This document shows, piece by piece, positions 1 to 5,380 of a stretch of DNA of 6,696 nt (positions within the stretch are counted from its first letter, which is position 1; every line of letters starts with the position of its first letter). The DNA comes from JANPEZ01 sp031423155 (GTDB taxonomy: Bacteria; Actinomycetota; UBA4738; HRBIN12): assembly GCA_031423155.1 (NCBI GenBank), contig JANPEZ010000088.1:1-6696 (forward strand), written 5' to 3'. The notes beneath the pieces are model-generated. The model saw only the letters and a program-made list of their open reading frames with translations, had not been told where the DNA came from and did not search any database. The position numbers and the translations under genes were made by a program.

Positions 1-895
1 CGAGCACCCGGCGGTCGGCGGGGTCTGCAATGTCCTGGAGTCGGACGGCTTCGAGGTCGTGATCGTCCCGGTCGACACCTACGGCAGGGTTGACCTCGAC
101 TCCTTCGCGGCAGAGGTCCGCAAGCCTGGAACCCTTCTGGCGAGCGTGCAGCACGCCAACCACGAGCTGGGGACGATGCAGCCGATCGGCGAGGCCGCGC
201 GTCTGGCCCGCGAAGCCGGCGTCCGCTTCCATGCCGACGCCTGCCAAACCGTCGGACGACTGCCGGTCGACACGGAGGCGCTCGGCGTAGACCTGCTCTC
301 TCTCTCGGCCCACAAGTTCGGGGGACCTCCTGGCGTCGGCGCCCTCTACGTCCGCCGCGGGGTCGGCGTGACCGCGTATCCCTGTGGCGATGACCGGGAG
401 CGGAAGCGCCGCTCCGGCATGGAGAACACCCCGGGCATCATCTCGATGGCGGCCGCCCTCGACGCGTCGGTGGCCGCGATGGCCGATCAGGCCGAGCGAC
501 AGTGGGCCCTGACGGCGACACTGCGCGAGCGCATAGCCGCCGAAGTACCGCGCGCGATCGTCCACGGCCACCCGACACACCGGACCCCGCACCTGATCTG
601 CTTCTCCGTCGAGGGCCTCGACGCGACGACCTTGATGATGGCCCTCGATGACCGGGGGATACGCCTGGGCTCGGGCTCTCTGTGCAGCGGGCACCCCAGC
701 GACCCATCGCCCGTTCTCGAACAGATCCATGCAGGCGAACCACACGCCTTCCGCATAGGACTGACGCCAGAGACGACCCAAGCGGATCTTGACCGTCTGA
801 TGGAGACCCTACCGGGCGTTGTCGGCGAACTTCAGGAGGTGGAACGGTCGAGCACCGAAGCTCTGGCCAGATTCCGCCCACCCGAGGCGGGCTGA
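1..895 (+). CDS. Cysteine desulfurase-like PLP enzyme (NifS/IscS family, class V aminotransferase fold), 5' end missing
   Basis: This enzyme would remove sulfur from L-cysteine, leaving alanine and a persulfide for Fe-S clusters or thio-cofactors. The frame is open from base 2 and gives 297 codons ending in TGA at 893-895. It opens with EHPAV, whose His matches the PLP-stacking His of IscS (TEHKAV), so about 100 residues lie upstream and the whole protein would have the usual ~400. The GTG at 59 is internal. Visible landmarks are HANHELGTMQPI, the PLP-contacting HADACQTVG, the Schiff-base Lys in SLSAHKFGG (codon 314-316), and the persulfide Cys in GSGSLCSGHPSDPSPVL (codon 683-685), at group I spacing. 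Several normally conserved spots differ: NNE is NHE, the GGGQE region is CGDDRE, SGTEN is SGMEN, and the terminal SLG motif is IGLTPETT. The family is secure, but the exact substrate is less so. The closest alternative is a related lyase of the same fold. Confidence 0.88.
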   Translation, partial: EHPAVGGVCNVLESDGFEVVIVPVDTYGRVDLDSFAAEVRKPGTLLASVQHANHELGTMQPIGEAARLAREAGVRFHADACQTVGRLPVDTEALGVDLLSLSAHKFGGPPGVGALYVRRGVGVTAYPCGDDRERKRRSGMENTPGIISMAAALDASVAAMADQAERQWALTATLRERIAAEVPRAIVHGHPTHRTPHLICFSVEGLDATTLMMALDDRGIRLGSGSLCSGHPSDPSPVLEQIHAGEPHAFRIGLTPETTQADLDRLMETLPGVVGELQEVERSSTEALARFRPPEAG

Positions 896-899
896 GCCC
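889..899. other. Short inverted repeat at the first convergent junction
   Basis: GGGC-TGA-GCCC is a 4-bp stem whose loop is the stop codon of the desulfurase gene. Its right arm fills the entire 4-nt gap before the korB stop codon (CTA, 900-902). A neighbouring CCCG-AGG-CGGG repeat (881-891) overlaps it. No T-tract follows on either strand, so this is at most a weak transcription barrier. Confidence 0.25.
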
Positions 900-1910
900 C
901 TACCCCACCGTCCAGGTGTCCCCCGAGTGCAAGAGCTTGGATAGATCGCCCTTGCCGAGCCTCTCGGTAGCTCTTTCCAGTTGCAGCCGCGTAGCCTCCC
1001 CGTATACGGAGCGCTCGAACTCGCGGAAGACACCGATGCAGGTGGGTTCCTGCGGTCCGTGCGACAGGTGCGCTAGGGCGAAGGCCAGTGAAGGCCGACC
1101 GTGAACATCGTGAACCACGATCTTCTCCTCCGGCGTATCTGCGACGTCGGCTATCACGAGCCGGCCGTTGTCGCCCACGGCCACACAGCGGTTCCCCTCA
1201 TCGAAGATGATCGGCTCGCCATCGACCAGACGGATCTGGTTGTGGGCACCGCTCGGCTTCTCGCGAAGCAGGTCGAAAGCCCCGTCGTTGAAGACGTTGC
1301 AGTTCTGGTAGATCTCGACGAACGAGGTGCCCTGGTGAGCCGCCGCCTGCCGCAGCACCTCGGTCAGGTGTTGACGGTCGTTGTCGATAGTCCTTGCCAC
1401 GAAGGTCGCCTCGGCGCCCAGCGCCACCGCGATCGGGTTGAAAGGGTGATCGACCGAGCCGAACGGGGTCGACTTGGTGACCTTTCCCTCCTCGCTCGTC
1501 GGTGAGTACTGGCCCTTGGTCAGGCCGTAGATCTGGTTGTTGAACATCAAGATCTTCAGGTTCACGTTGCGCCGCAACGCGTGGATGAGGTGGTTGCCAC
1601 CGATCGACAGCCCATCTCCGTCTCCAGTCACGACCCAGACGGACAGATCCGGATTCGCGGTTGCGATTCCGGTCGCGATCGCCGGTGCGCGCCCGTGGAT
1701 ACCGTGCACACCGTAGGTGTCCATGTAGTAGGTGAACCGGCCGCTGCAGCCGATGCCGCTCACGAAGACCGTCTTGTGAGGCTCGATGCCGAGCTCGGGC
1801 ATGAAACCCTGGACCGCCGACAAGATCGCGTAGTCGCCGCACCCGGGGCACCAGCGAACCTCCTGATCGGAGGTGAAGTCCTTCTTGTTCAGGACCGGTA
1901 CCTCACTCAT
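900..1910 (-). CDS. korB: 2-oxoglutarate:ferredoxin oxidoreductase, beta subunit
   Basis: This is the thiamine-diphosphate and Fe-S subunit of the KorAB complex. With KorA it oxidatively decarboxylates 2-oxoglutarate to succinyl-CoA and passes electrons to ferredoxin in the cytoplasm. The 336 residues carry cluster ligands C21 and C24 (CPGCG), C55 (GIGCSG) and C204 (QNCNVFND), enough for one [4Fe-4S] cluster. The HGRAPAIATG motif lies at 72-81. The ThDP/Mg motif is TGDGDG at 95-100 with the Asn-containing stretch that follows, and LTKGQYSPTS lies at 130-139. No extra ferredoxin domain is present, as in the two-subunit actinobacterial enzymes. The ATG at 1908-1910 overlaps the korA stop by 8 nt. 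A GAGGG Shine-Dalgarno-like run lies 6 nt upstream inside korA, so translation is probably coupled. The TAG stop (900-902) faces the desulfurase stop. Specificity for 2-oxoglutarate rather than pyruvate or another 2-oxoacid is inferred from overall KorB likeness. Confidence 0.95.
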   Translation of the reverse strand: MSEVPVLNKKDFTSDQEVRWCPGCGDYAILSAVQGFMPELGIEPHKTVFVSGIGCSGRFTYYMDTYGVHGIHGRAPAIATGIATANPDLSVWVVTGDGDGLSIGGNHLIHALRRNVNLKILMFNNQIYGLTKGQYSPTSEEGKVTKSTPFGSVDHPFNPIAVALGAEATFVARTIDNDRQHLTEVLRQAAAHQGTSFVEIYQNCNVFNDGAFDLLREKPSGAHNQIRLVDGEPIIFDEGNRCVAVGDNGRLVIADVADTPEEKIVVHDVHGRPSLAFALAHLSHGPQEPTCIGVFREFERSVYGEATRLQLERATERLGKGDLSKLLHSGDTWTVG

Positions 1911-3744
1911 CGAGCACCCTCATGATCTCTGCCTCCAGGTCTTCGGCGAAGATCGGTATCCCCTGGACCTTGGAGAAGCTACGCGCATCTACGAGGTACT
2001 TCGCCCGGATGAGCAGGGACAGCTGCCCCATGTTCATCTCCGGTATCAAGACCTTCGGATAGGACGTAACGACTTCGCCCGTGTTGGCGGGGAAGGGGTT
2101 GAGATGGCGCAGATGACAGGACGCGACCTTTCGACCCGACGCTCGCACTCGCCTGACAGCGGCTTTGATCGTTCCCAGAGACGAACCCCACCCGAGCACC
2201 AGTAGTGCTGCGTCATGCCCGGGGTCATCCACCTCCAACGGCGGGATGTCGTCGGCTATCCCAGCGACCTTCTGCGAACGCAGGTGGGTCATGAACTCGT
2301 GGTTCTCGGGCTCGTAGCTGATGTCACCCGTGTCTGCCTCGGTCTCCAGGCCTCCTACCCGGTGCACCAGCCCCGGGGTTCCCGGCAGCGCCCAAGGGCG
2401 AGCGAGTTTGGCGTCACGGGAGTACGGCAGGAACGTCTCGCCCTCGGCAGGCGCACTCGCGAACGCCGGATCGATCCGTGGCAGAGCCTCCACATCGGGG
2501 ATCAACCAGGGCTCGGAAGAGTTGGACAGGAACGTGTCCGAGAGCAAGATCACGGGCGTCCTATAGGTGATCGCTATGCGGGCCGCCTCGATCGCGGCGT
2601 GGAAGCAGTCCGAGGGAGACGATGCCGCCACTATCGGCATCGGCGATTCGCCGTGACGGCCGAACATGGCGAGCAGCAGATCGCCCTGCTCGGTCTTGGT
2701 CGGAAGTCCCGTCGATGGTCCCCCACGTTGAACATCGACTATCACCATCGGCAACTCGGTCATGACCGCCAGGCCAAGCGTCTCGGCCTTCAGGTCCATG
2801 CCGGGGCCGCTCGTACCAGTGACCCCTAGGTTGCCGGCGAAGGAAGCTCCGAGCGCCGCGTTCGCGGCGGCGATCTCGTCTTCGGCCTGCAGCGTGATGA
2901 CCCCGAAGTTCTTGTGCCGGGAGAGCTCGTGAAGAAGTTCGGACGCGGGCGTGATCGGATAGCTCGCGTAGAACAGCGGGATCCCGCTCAGCTCGCTCGC
3001 GGCCACCAATCCCCAGGCAAGGGCGGTGGCGCCGGCGATGTTCCGATAGGTCCCTGGTTCGGCCGGCGCGGCCTTCACGACGTAGGACTGCGCGAACAGC
3101 TCGGTCGTCTCGCCGAAGTTGTAACCGGCCTTGAAAGCGGCGACGTTGGCCTCGTAGATGTCGTGCTTGCTGCCGAACTTGCGCTCGAGCCAGTTCAGAG
3201 TCGTCTCGGTCGGGCGACCGTACATCCAGGTGACCAGGCCGAGGGCGAACATGTTCTTGGCCCGCTCTGCCTCCTTCTTTCCAAGACCCGAGTCTTCGGT
3301 CGCTCGCACCGTGATCGAGGTCATCGGGACCTTGTAGACCTGATAACCCTCCAGGGTTCCGTCGGCGGAAGGGTCGGTCGCGTAGCCCGCCTTCTCGATG
3401 TTCCGCTGGGTGAAGGCGTCCTCGTTCAGGATGACGACGCCGCCCTTCTCGACCTTGTTCAGGTCGGCCTTGAGAGCCGCGGGATTCATGGCTACGAGCA
3501 CATCGGCGCGATCGCCTGGCGTCGTGATGTCGGTCGAAGCGAACTGGATCTGGAAGGCCGATACCCCGTGAACCGTGCCTGCCGGTGCACGGATCTCGGC
3601 CGGGAAGTCCGGCAGGGTCGCCAGGTCGTTGCCGATAACCGCGGTCGCGCTGGTGAAGCGGTCGCCGGTCAGCTGCATACCGTCGCCTGAGTCACCGGCG
3701 AACCGGATGACTACGCGTTCCTTCTCTTGGACGGTCTTGGCCAT
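1903..3744 (-). CDS. korA: 2-oxoglutarate:ferredoxin oxidoreductase, fused gamma-alpha subunit
   Basis: This is the large partner of KorB, 613 residues, with the gamma domain fused in front of the alpha domain. Residues ~11-215 are the gamma domain, opening with VVIRFAGDSGDGMQLTGDRF and including FPAEIRAPAGTVHGVSAFQI. Residues ~235-420 are the pyrimidine-binding alpha domain: YPITPASE at 262-269, TSGPG at 311-315, and RGGPSTGLPTKTEQGDL at 340-356. Residues ~510-613 form the C-terminal alpha-beta domain with HLRHLNPFP (544-552) and PEMNMGQL (568-575). The complex works in the reductive or oxidative TCA branch and tolerates oxygen in actinobacteria such as Mycobacterium, where the same two-gene form occurs. 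The start at 3744 is chosen because MAKTVQEKERVVIRFAGDSGDG matches the usual N-terminus. No good Shine-Dalgarno sits before it: the only purine run, AGGGAG, is about 30 nt upstream. It is the first gene of the korA-korB operon. Confidence 0.95.
   Translation of the reverse strand: MAKTVQEKERVVIRFAGDSGDGMQLTGDRFTSATAVIGNDLATLPDFPAEIRAPAGTVHGVSAFQIQFASTDITTPGDRADVLVAMNPAALKADLNKVEKGGVVILNEDAFTQRNIEKAGYATDPSADGTLEGYQVYKVPMTSITVRATEDSGLGKKEAERAKNMFALGLVTWMYGRPTETTLNWLERKFGSKHDIYEANVAAFKAGYNFGETTELFAQSYVVKAAPAEPGTYRNIAGATALAWGLVAASELSGIPLFYASYPITPASELLHELSRHKNFGVITLQAEDEIAAANAALGASFAGNLGVTGTSGPGMDLKAETLGLAVMTELPMVIVDVQRGGPSTGLPTKTEQGDLLLAMFGRHGESPMPIVAASSPSDCFHAAIEAARIAITYRTPVILLSDTFLSNSSEPWLIPDVEALPRIDPAFASAPAEGETFLPYSRDAKLARPWALPGTPGLVHRVGGLETEADTGDISYEPENHEFMTHLRSQKVAGIADDIPPLEVDDPGHDAALLVLGWGSSLGTIKAAVRRVRASGRKVASCHLRHLNPFPANTGEVVTSYPKVLIPEMNMGQLSLLIRAKYLVDARSFSKVQGIPIFAEDLEAEIMRVLDE
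1917..1921 (-). promoter_or_regulatory. Ribosome binding site of korB inside the end of korA
   Basis: Read on the minus strand this is GAGGG, 6 nt before the korB ATG. It lies in the last codons of korA, so korB translation can start as ribosomes finish korA. It supports the ATG at 1908-1910 as the true start. Confidence 0.65.
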
Positions 3745-3756
3745 GATCTGGGCCGG

Positions 3757-3766
3757 CCGGCGCCGG
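3757..3766. repeat. GC palindrome in the korA leader
   Basis: CCGGCGCCGG is a perfect 10-bp palindrome, and GGCCGGCC (3751-3758) overlaps it. Together they lie 7-22 nt before the korA ATG on the minus strand. If transcribed they could fold and affect initiation of korA, which lacks a clear Shine-Dalgarno. In GC-rich DNA such short palindromes also arise by chance. Confidence 0.3.
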
Positions 3767-3769
3767 ACG

Positions 3770-3797
3770 CTTATCTCCCTGCGGGCTGAGACGGCAA
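3770..3797 (-). promoter_or_regulatory. Candidate korA promoter (TTGCCG-16-GATAAG)
   Basis: On the minus strand TTGCCG (3792-3797) matches TTGACA at 4 of 6 and GATAAG (3770-3775) matches TATAAT at 4 of 6, with a 16-nt spacer. The transcript would start near 3763, leaving a leader of about 19 nt. This competes with the TACGCT box further upstream, and I cannot tell which is used. Confidence 0.3.
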
Positions 3798-3811
3798 ACG
3801 CACTTGTCGTC

Positions 3812-3818
3812 TAGCGTA
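3812..3818. promoter_or_regulatory. Possible shared, bidirectional -10 element (TAGCGTA)
   Basis: The box reads TAGCGT on the plus strand (3812-3817) and TACGCT on the minus strand (3813-3818), so both directions fit the actinobacterial TANNNT -10 pattern. The plus transcript would begin near 3824, about 40 nt before the reductase ATG. The minus transcript would begin near 3806, about 60 nt before korA. No good -35 was found on either side, so this is tentative. Confidence 0.3.
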
Positions 3819-3850
3819 ACCTCGGCGAGCCGGAGCTACAGCCGAAATCG

Positions 3851-3857
3851 AAAGGTG
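3851..3857 (+). promoter_or_regulatory. Ribosome binding site of the aldo/keto reductase gene
   Basis: AAAGGTG ends 7 nt before the ATG at 3865. The spacing is good and decides the start codon, which also gives the usual family N-terminus MRTRKLGSSG. Confidence 0.65.
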
Positions 3858-3864
3858 CAGCTGG

Positions 3865-4794
3865 ATGCGAACCAGGAAGCTGGGGTCATCGGGGCCCGAG
3901 ATGTCCGTGATCGGCTATGGAGCCTGGGAGGCCGGCGGGGACGACTGGGGTCCCAACGATTCCGAGGACTCGGTGATAGCCGCCATCCGAGCGGGCCTGG
4001 ACGCCGGCATCGATTGGATAGACACGGCCGAGGTCTACGGTGACGGAGTCTCCGAGGGCATCGTCGGCCGGGCGGTAGCCGGCCGGCGTCACGAGGTCAC
4101 GATAGCCACGAAGGTCGCTCCTTCGGACGAGGGTTCGGGCTTTCGACCAGAACAGGTTCGTCGAGCATGCGACGGCTCCCTCGGCCGGCTCGGCATCGAC
4201 CACATCGACCTCTACCAACTCCACTGGCCCGATGAGTCGGGCGTACCCGTCGAGGACACGTGGGGCACGATGTGCGAACTTCAGGACGCCGGCAAGGTCC
4301 GATGGATAGGGGTCTCGAACTTCGACCGAGAGCTCATCGAGCGCTGCCAGATGATCCGGCACGTCGACTCCCTGCAGCAGGAGTTCTCGATGATCGTCCT
4401 CTCCGATCGTGAACTGATCCGCTGGTGCGGGCTTATGGGCATCGGCGTACTGAGTTACTCGCCCCTCGGCGCGGGGCTGCTCACCGGGACCGTGAGCGCC
4501 GGAACCACCTTCGAAGAAGGCGACTGGAGGGGAACATCCGAGGGCGCGGACTACTTCGGCCCCGGCAACCTCGAGCGGAACCTGGTGGTGGTCGAGGCGA
4601 TGCGACCCCTTGCCGAGCGCCTCGAGATCTCGCTTGCCGGTCTTGCGCTCGCCTGGAATATCGCCCAGCCCGGAGTCACCTGCGCGATAGCCGGCAGCCG
4701 CAAAGCCGACCACACGAGCATGAATGCGCTGGCCGGCGATATCGAACTGGACGAGGCATCTCTCGAGGAGCTGGAGGCGCTACTTCCCAGCTGA
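3865..4794 (+). CDS. Aldo/keto reductase
   Basis: This is a cytoplasmic NAD(P)H-dependent oxidoreductase of the (alpha/beta)8-barrel aldo/keto reductase family. It would reduce aldehydes or ketones to alcohols, and its physiological substrate cannot be read from the sequence. Its 309 residues are full length. The catalytic tetrad is intact: D53 and Y58 in WIDTAEVYGDGVSE, K83 in ATKVA, and H120 in LYQLHWPDE. Further family marks are KVRWIGVSNF (144-153), YSPLGAGLLTG (198-208) and the cofactor-phosphate loop AIAGSRKADH (274-283), which points to NADPH. The start is backed by AAAGGTG 7 nt upstream. The gene appears monocistronic: divergent from korA and convergent, 3 nt apart, with the cNMP-binding gene. 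Five of its 19 Ile codons are ATA, a usage shared with neighbours, so nothing marks it as foreign. Confidence 0.93.
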   Translation: MRTRKLGSSGPEMSVIGYGAWEAGGDDWGPNDSEDSVIAAIRAGLDAGIDWIDTAEVYGDGVSEGIVGRAVAGRRHEVTIATKVAPSDEGSGFRPEQVRRACDGSLGRLGIDHIDLYQLHWPDESGVPVEDTWGTMCELQDAGKVRWIGVSNFDRELIERCQMIRHVDSLQQEFSMIVLSDRELIRWCGLMGIGVLSYSPLGAGLLTGTVSAGTTFEEGDWRGTSEGADYFGPGNLERNLVVVEAMRPLAERLEISLAGLALAWNIAQPGVTCAIAGSRKADHTSMNALAGDIELDEASLEELEALLPS

Positions 4795-4802
4795 GTCTCA
4801 GC
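4790..4802. other. Inverted repeat spanning both stop codons of a convergent pair
   Basis: GCTGA-GTC-TCAGC is a 5-bp stem with a 3-nt loop. The loop is exactly the 3-nt gap between the reductase stop (TGA, 4792-4794) and the cNMP-protein stop (TGA on the minus strand, 4798-4800). No T-tract follows on either strand. It might act as a weak bidirectional barrier, but half of the symmetry comes from two TGA codons facing each other. Confidence 0.3.
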
Positions 4803-5301
4803 CGTTGAGCGGAGGCTCGAGGCCGCGGATGCGCCGGGCGATGTCCTCGAGCATCTTGATCGTCAGGGCCGGCTCGGAAGCGAGCAGCTCCATCATGGTC
4901 CGGTGGAAGACCCGCAGCGCCTTGACCGGCGTCTCGGCCACCACCGAGGCTATCCTCGGGCCTCCGTCCAAAGCCGACAGCTCCCCGAAGAAGCTCCCCG
5001 GAAGGAGCCGGGCGATCTTCTTGCCCTTCATCACGACCTTGACCTGGCCTTCGAGGATGACGAAGAGCGTCTCGCCCAGCTCCCCCTCGCGAACGATCGA
5101 CTCCCCACGAGCGAAGGAGACCTCGTCGGCCGAACTCGCGAGGTGATTCAGGTGCTTCTTCGAAAGGCCCGAGAAAAGCGGGACACCAGAGAGCGCGACG
5201 GCACTGCGACGTTTGGTCCGCTTGGGGGGCTGCTCAGGAAGGCGGCCCCTCTGGGGCCCGCGACGACCGAGCAGCAGCATCTCCGGCAGGCTCTGTGGCA
5301 T
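4798..5301 (-). CDS. Small stand-alone cyclic-nucleotide-binding domain protein
   Basis: This is a 167-residue cytoplasmic protein with a single CAP/PKA-type cNMP-binding beta-barrel (~residues 38-160). The domain begins SGVPLFSGLSKKHLNHLA, continues with ARGESIVREGELGETLFVIL (64-83), and has the phosphate-binding cassette FGELSALDGGPRIASVVA (105-122). The cassette holds the Glu (E107) and Arg (R116) that bind ribose and cyclic phosphate, so ligand binding looks competent. Residues 12-32 are rich in Arg and Lys. No helix-turn-helix or enzymatic domain follows, as the protein ends seven residues after the last barrel helix. It is therefore not a Crp-like transcription factor by itself and probably acts through a partner. 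The frame stays open upstream to 5490, but that part overlaps metH and reads as low-complexity shadow. The ATG at 5301 is the last upstream start outside metH, and the ATG at 5280 is possible. The ligand (cAMP or cGMP) is unknown. Confidence 0.85.
   Translation of the reverse strand: MPQSLPEMLLLGRRGPQRGRLPEQPPKRTKRRSAVALSGVPLFSGLSKKHLNHLASSADEVSFARGESIVREGELGETLFVILEGQVKVVMKGKKIARLLPGSFFGELSALDGGPRIASVVAETPVKALRVFHRTMMELLASEPALTIKMLEDIARRIRGLEPPLNG
5244..5258. repeat. Perfect GC hairpin in the 5' coding part of the cNMP protein gene
   Basis: GGCCCC-TCT-GGGGCC forms a 6-bp all-GC stem with a 3-nt loop, in codons for the basic N-terminal segment (around residue 15-19). It could slow translation or be a by-product of Gly/Pro/Arg codons in GC-rich DNA. 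There is no T-tract. Confidence 0.25.
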
Positions 5302-5308
5302 ACGCGGG

Positions 5309-5338
5309 AGCCTACCCGAGCACGGCCCAGGGTGCGAA
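5309..5338 (-). promoter_or_regulatory. Candidate promoter of the cNMP protein gene (leaderless arrangement)
   Basis: On the minus strand TAGGCT (5309-5314) fits TANNNT and lies exactly 7 nt before the ATG at 5301. TTCGCA (5333-5338), 18 nt upstream of it, matches TTGACA at 4 of 6. Transcription would begin at or beside the ATG. The same GGTAGG could instead serve as a weak Shine-Dalgarno with 9-nt spacing. Confidence 0.35.
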
Positions 5339-5344
5339 CACCGC

Positions 5345-5373
5345 TGGTCGCACGCAGAGACGGTCCATAGGAT
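5345..5373 (+). promoter_or_regulatory. Candidate metH promoter (leaderless arrangement)
   Basis: TAGGAT (5368-5373) fits TANNNT and lies 7 nt before the ATG at 5381, so the mRNA could start on the ATG itself. A poor -35 (TGGTCG, 5345-5350, 3 of 6) sits 17 nt upstream. The alternative is that AGGA (5369-5372), 8 nt before the ATG, is a Shine-Dalgarno. Confidence 0.35.
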
Positions 5374-5380
5374 GGAAGCC

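Larger units (their letters stand above)
3745..3864. promoter_or_regulatory. Divergent intergenic region between korA and the aldo/keto reductase gene
   Basis: These 120 nt separate two divergent starts and must hold the promoters of both the korAB operon and the reductase gene. They contain a symmetric TAGCGTA box (3812-3818), a possible second korA promoter (3770-3797), a GC-only palindrome next to korA (3757-3766) and the reductase ribosome binding site (3851-3857). No credible small ORF or operator repeat was found. Confidence 0.7.
5302..5380. promoter_or_regulatory. 79-nt divergent promoter region between the cNMP protein gene and metH
   Basis: The gap is too short for a cobalamin riboswitch (about 200 nt) ahead of metH, and no purine-rich SAM-riboswitch-like or operator repeat was seen. 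It contains candidate -10 boxes on both strands, each 7 nt before its ATG. Confidence 0.65.

Noticed and set aside
59..61. GTG at 59 as the start of the desulfurase gene
   Set aside because: The frame is open upstream to base 2 and encodes the conserved EHPAV...LESDGFEV segment, so the true start lies outside the window.
2914..3690. 258-residue open frame on the plus strand inside korA
   Set aside because: It is antisense to the fully conserved gamma domain of KorA. Its composition is rich in Gly, Arg, Val and Leu with no recognisable motif, as expected of a shadow frame in GC-rich DNA.
900..3744. Pyruvate, indolepyruvate or 2-ketoisovalerate ferredoxin oxidoreductase
   Set aside because: The gamma-alpha fusion followed by a ~340-residue beta subunit without a delta ferredoxin domain, and the FAGDSGDGMQLTG opening, fit KorAB best. 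Other 2-oxoacids cannot be fully excluded without assay.
3886..4713. 275-residue open frame on the minus strand inside the aldo/keto reductase gene
   Set aside because: It is antisense to a complete gene with an intact catalytic tetrad and has no motif or ribosome binding site of its own.
5302..5380. Cobalamin or SAM riboswitch ahead of metH
   Set aside because: Only 79 nt separate the divergent starts and no conserved riboswitch core or pairing was seen. The likely -10 box leaves almost no leader.
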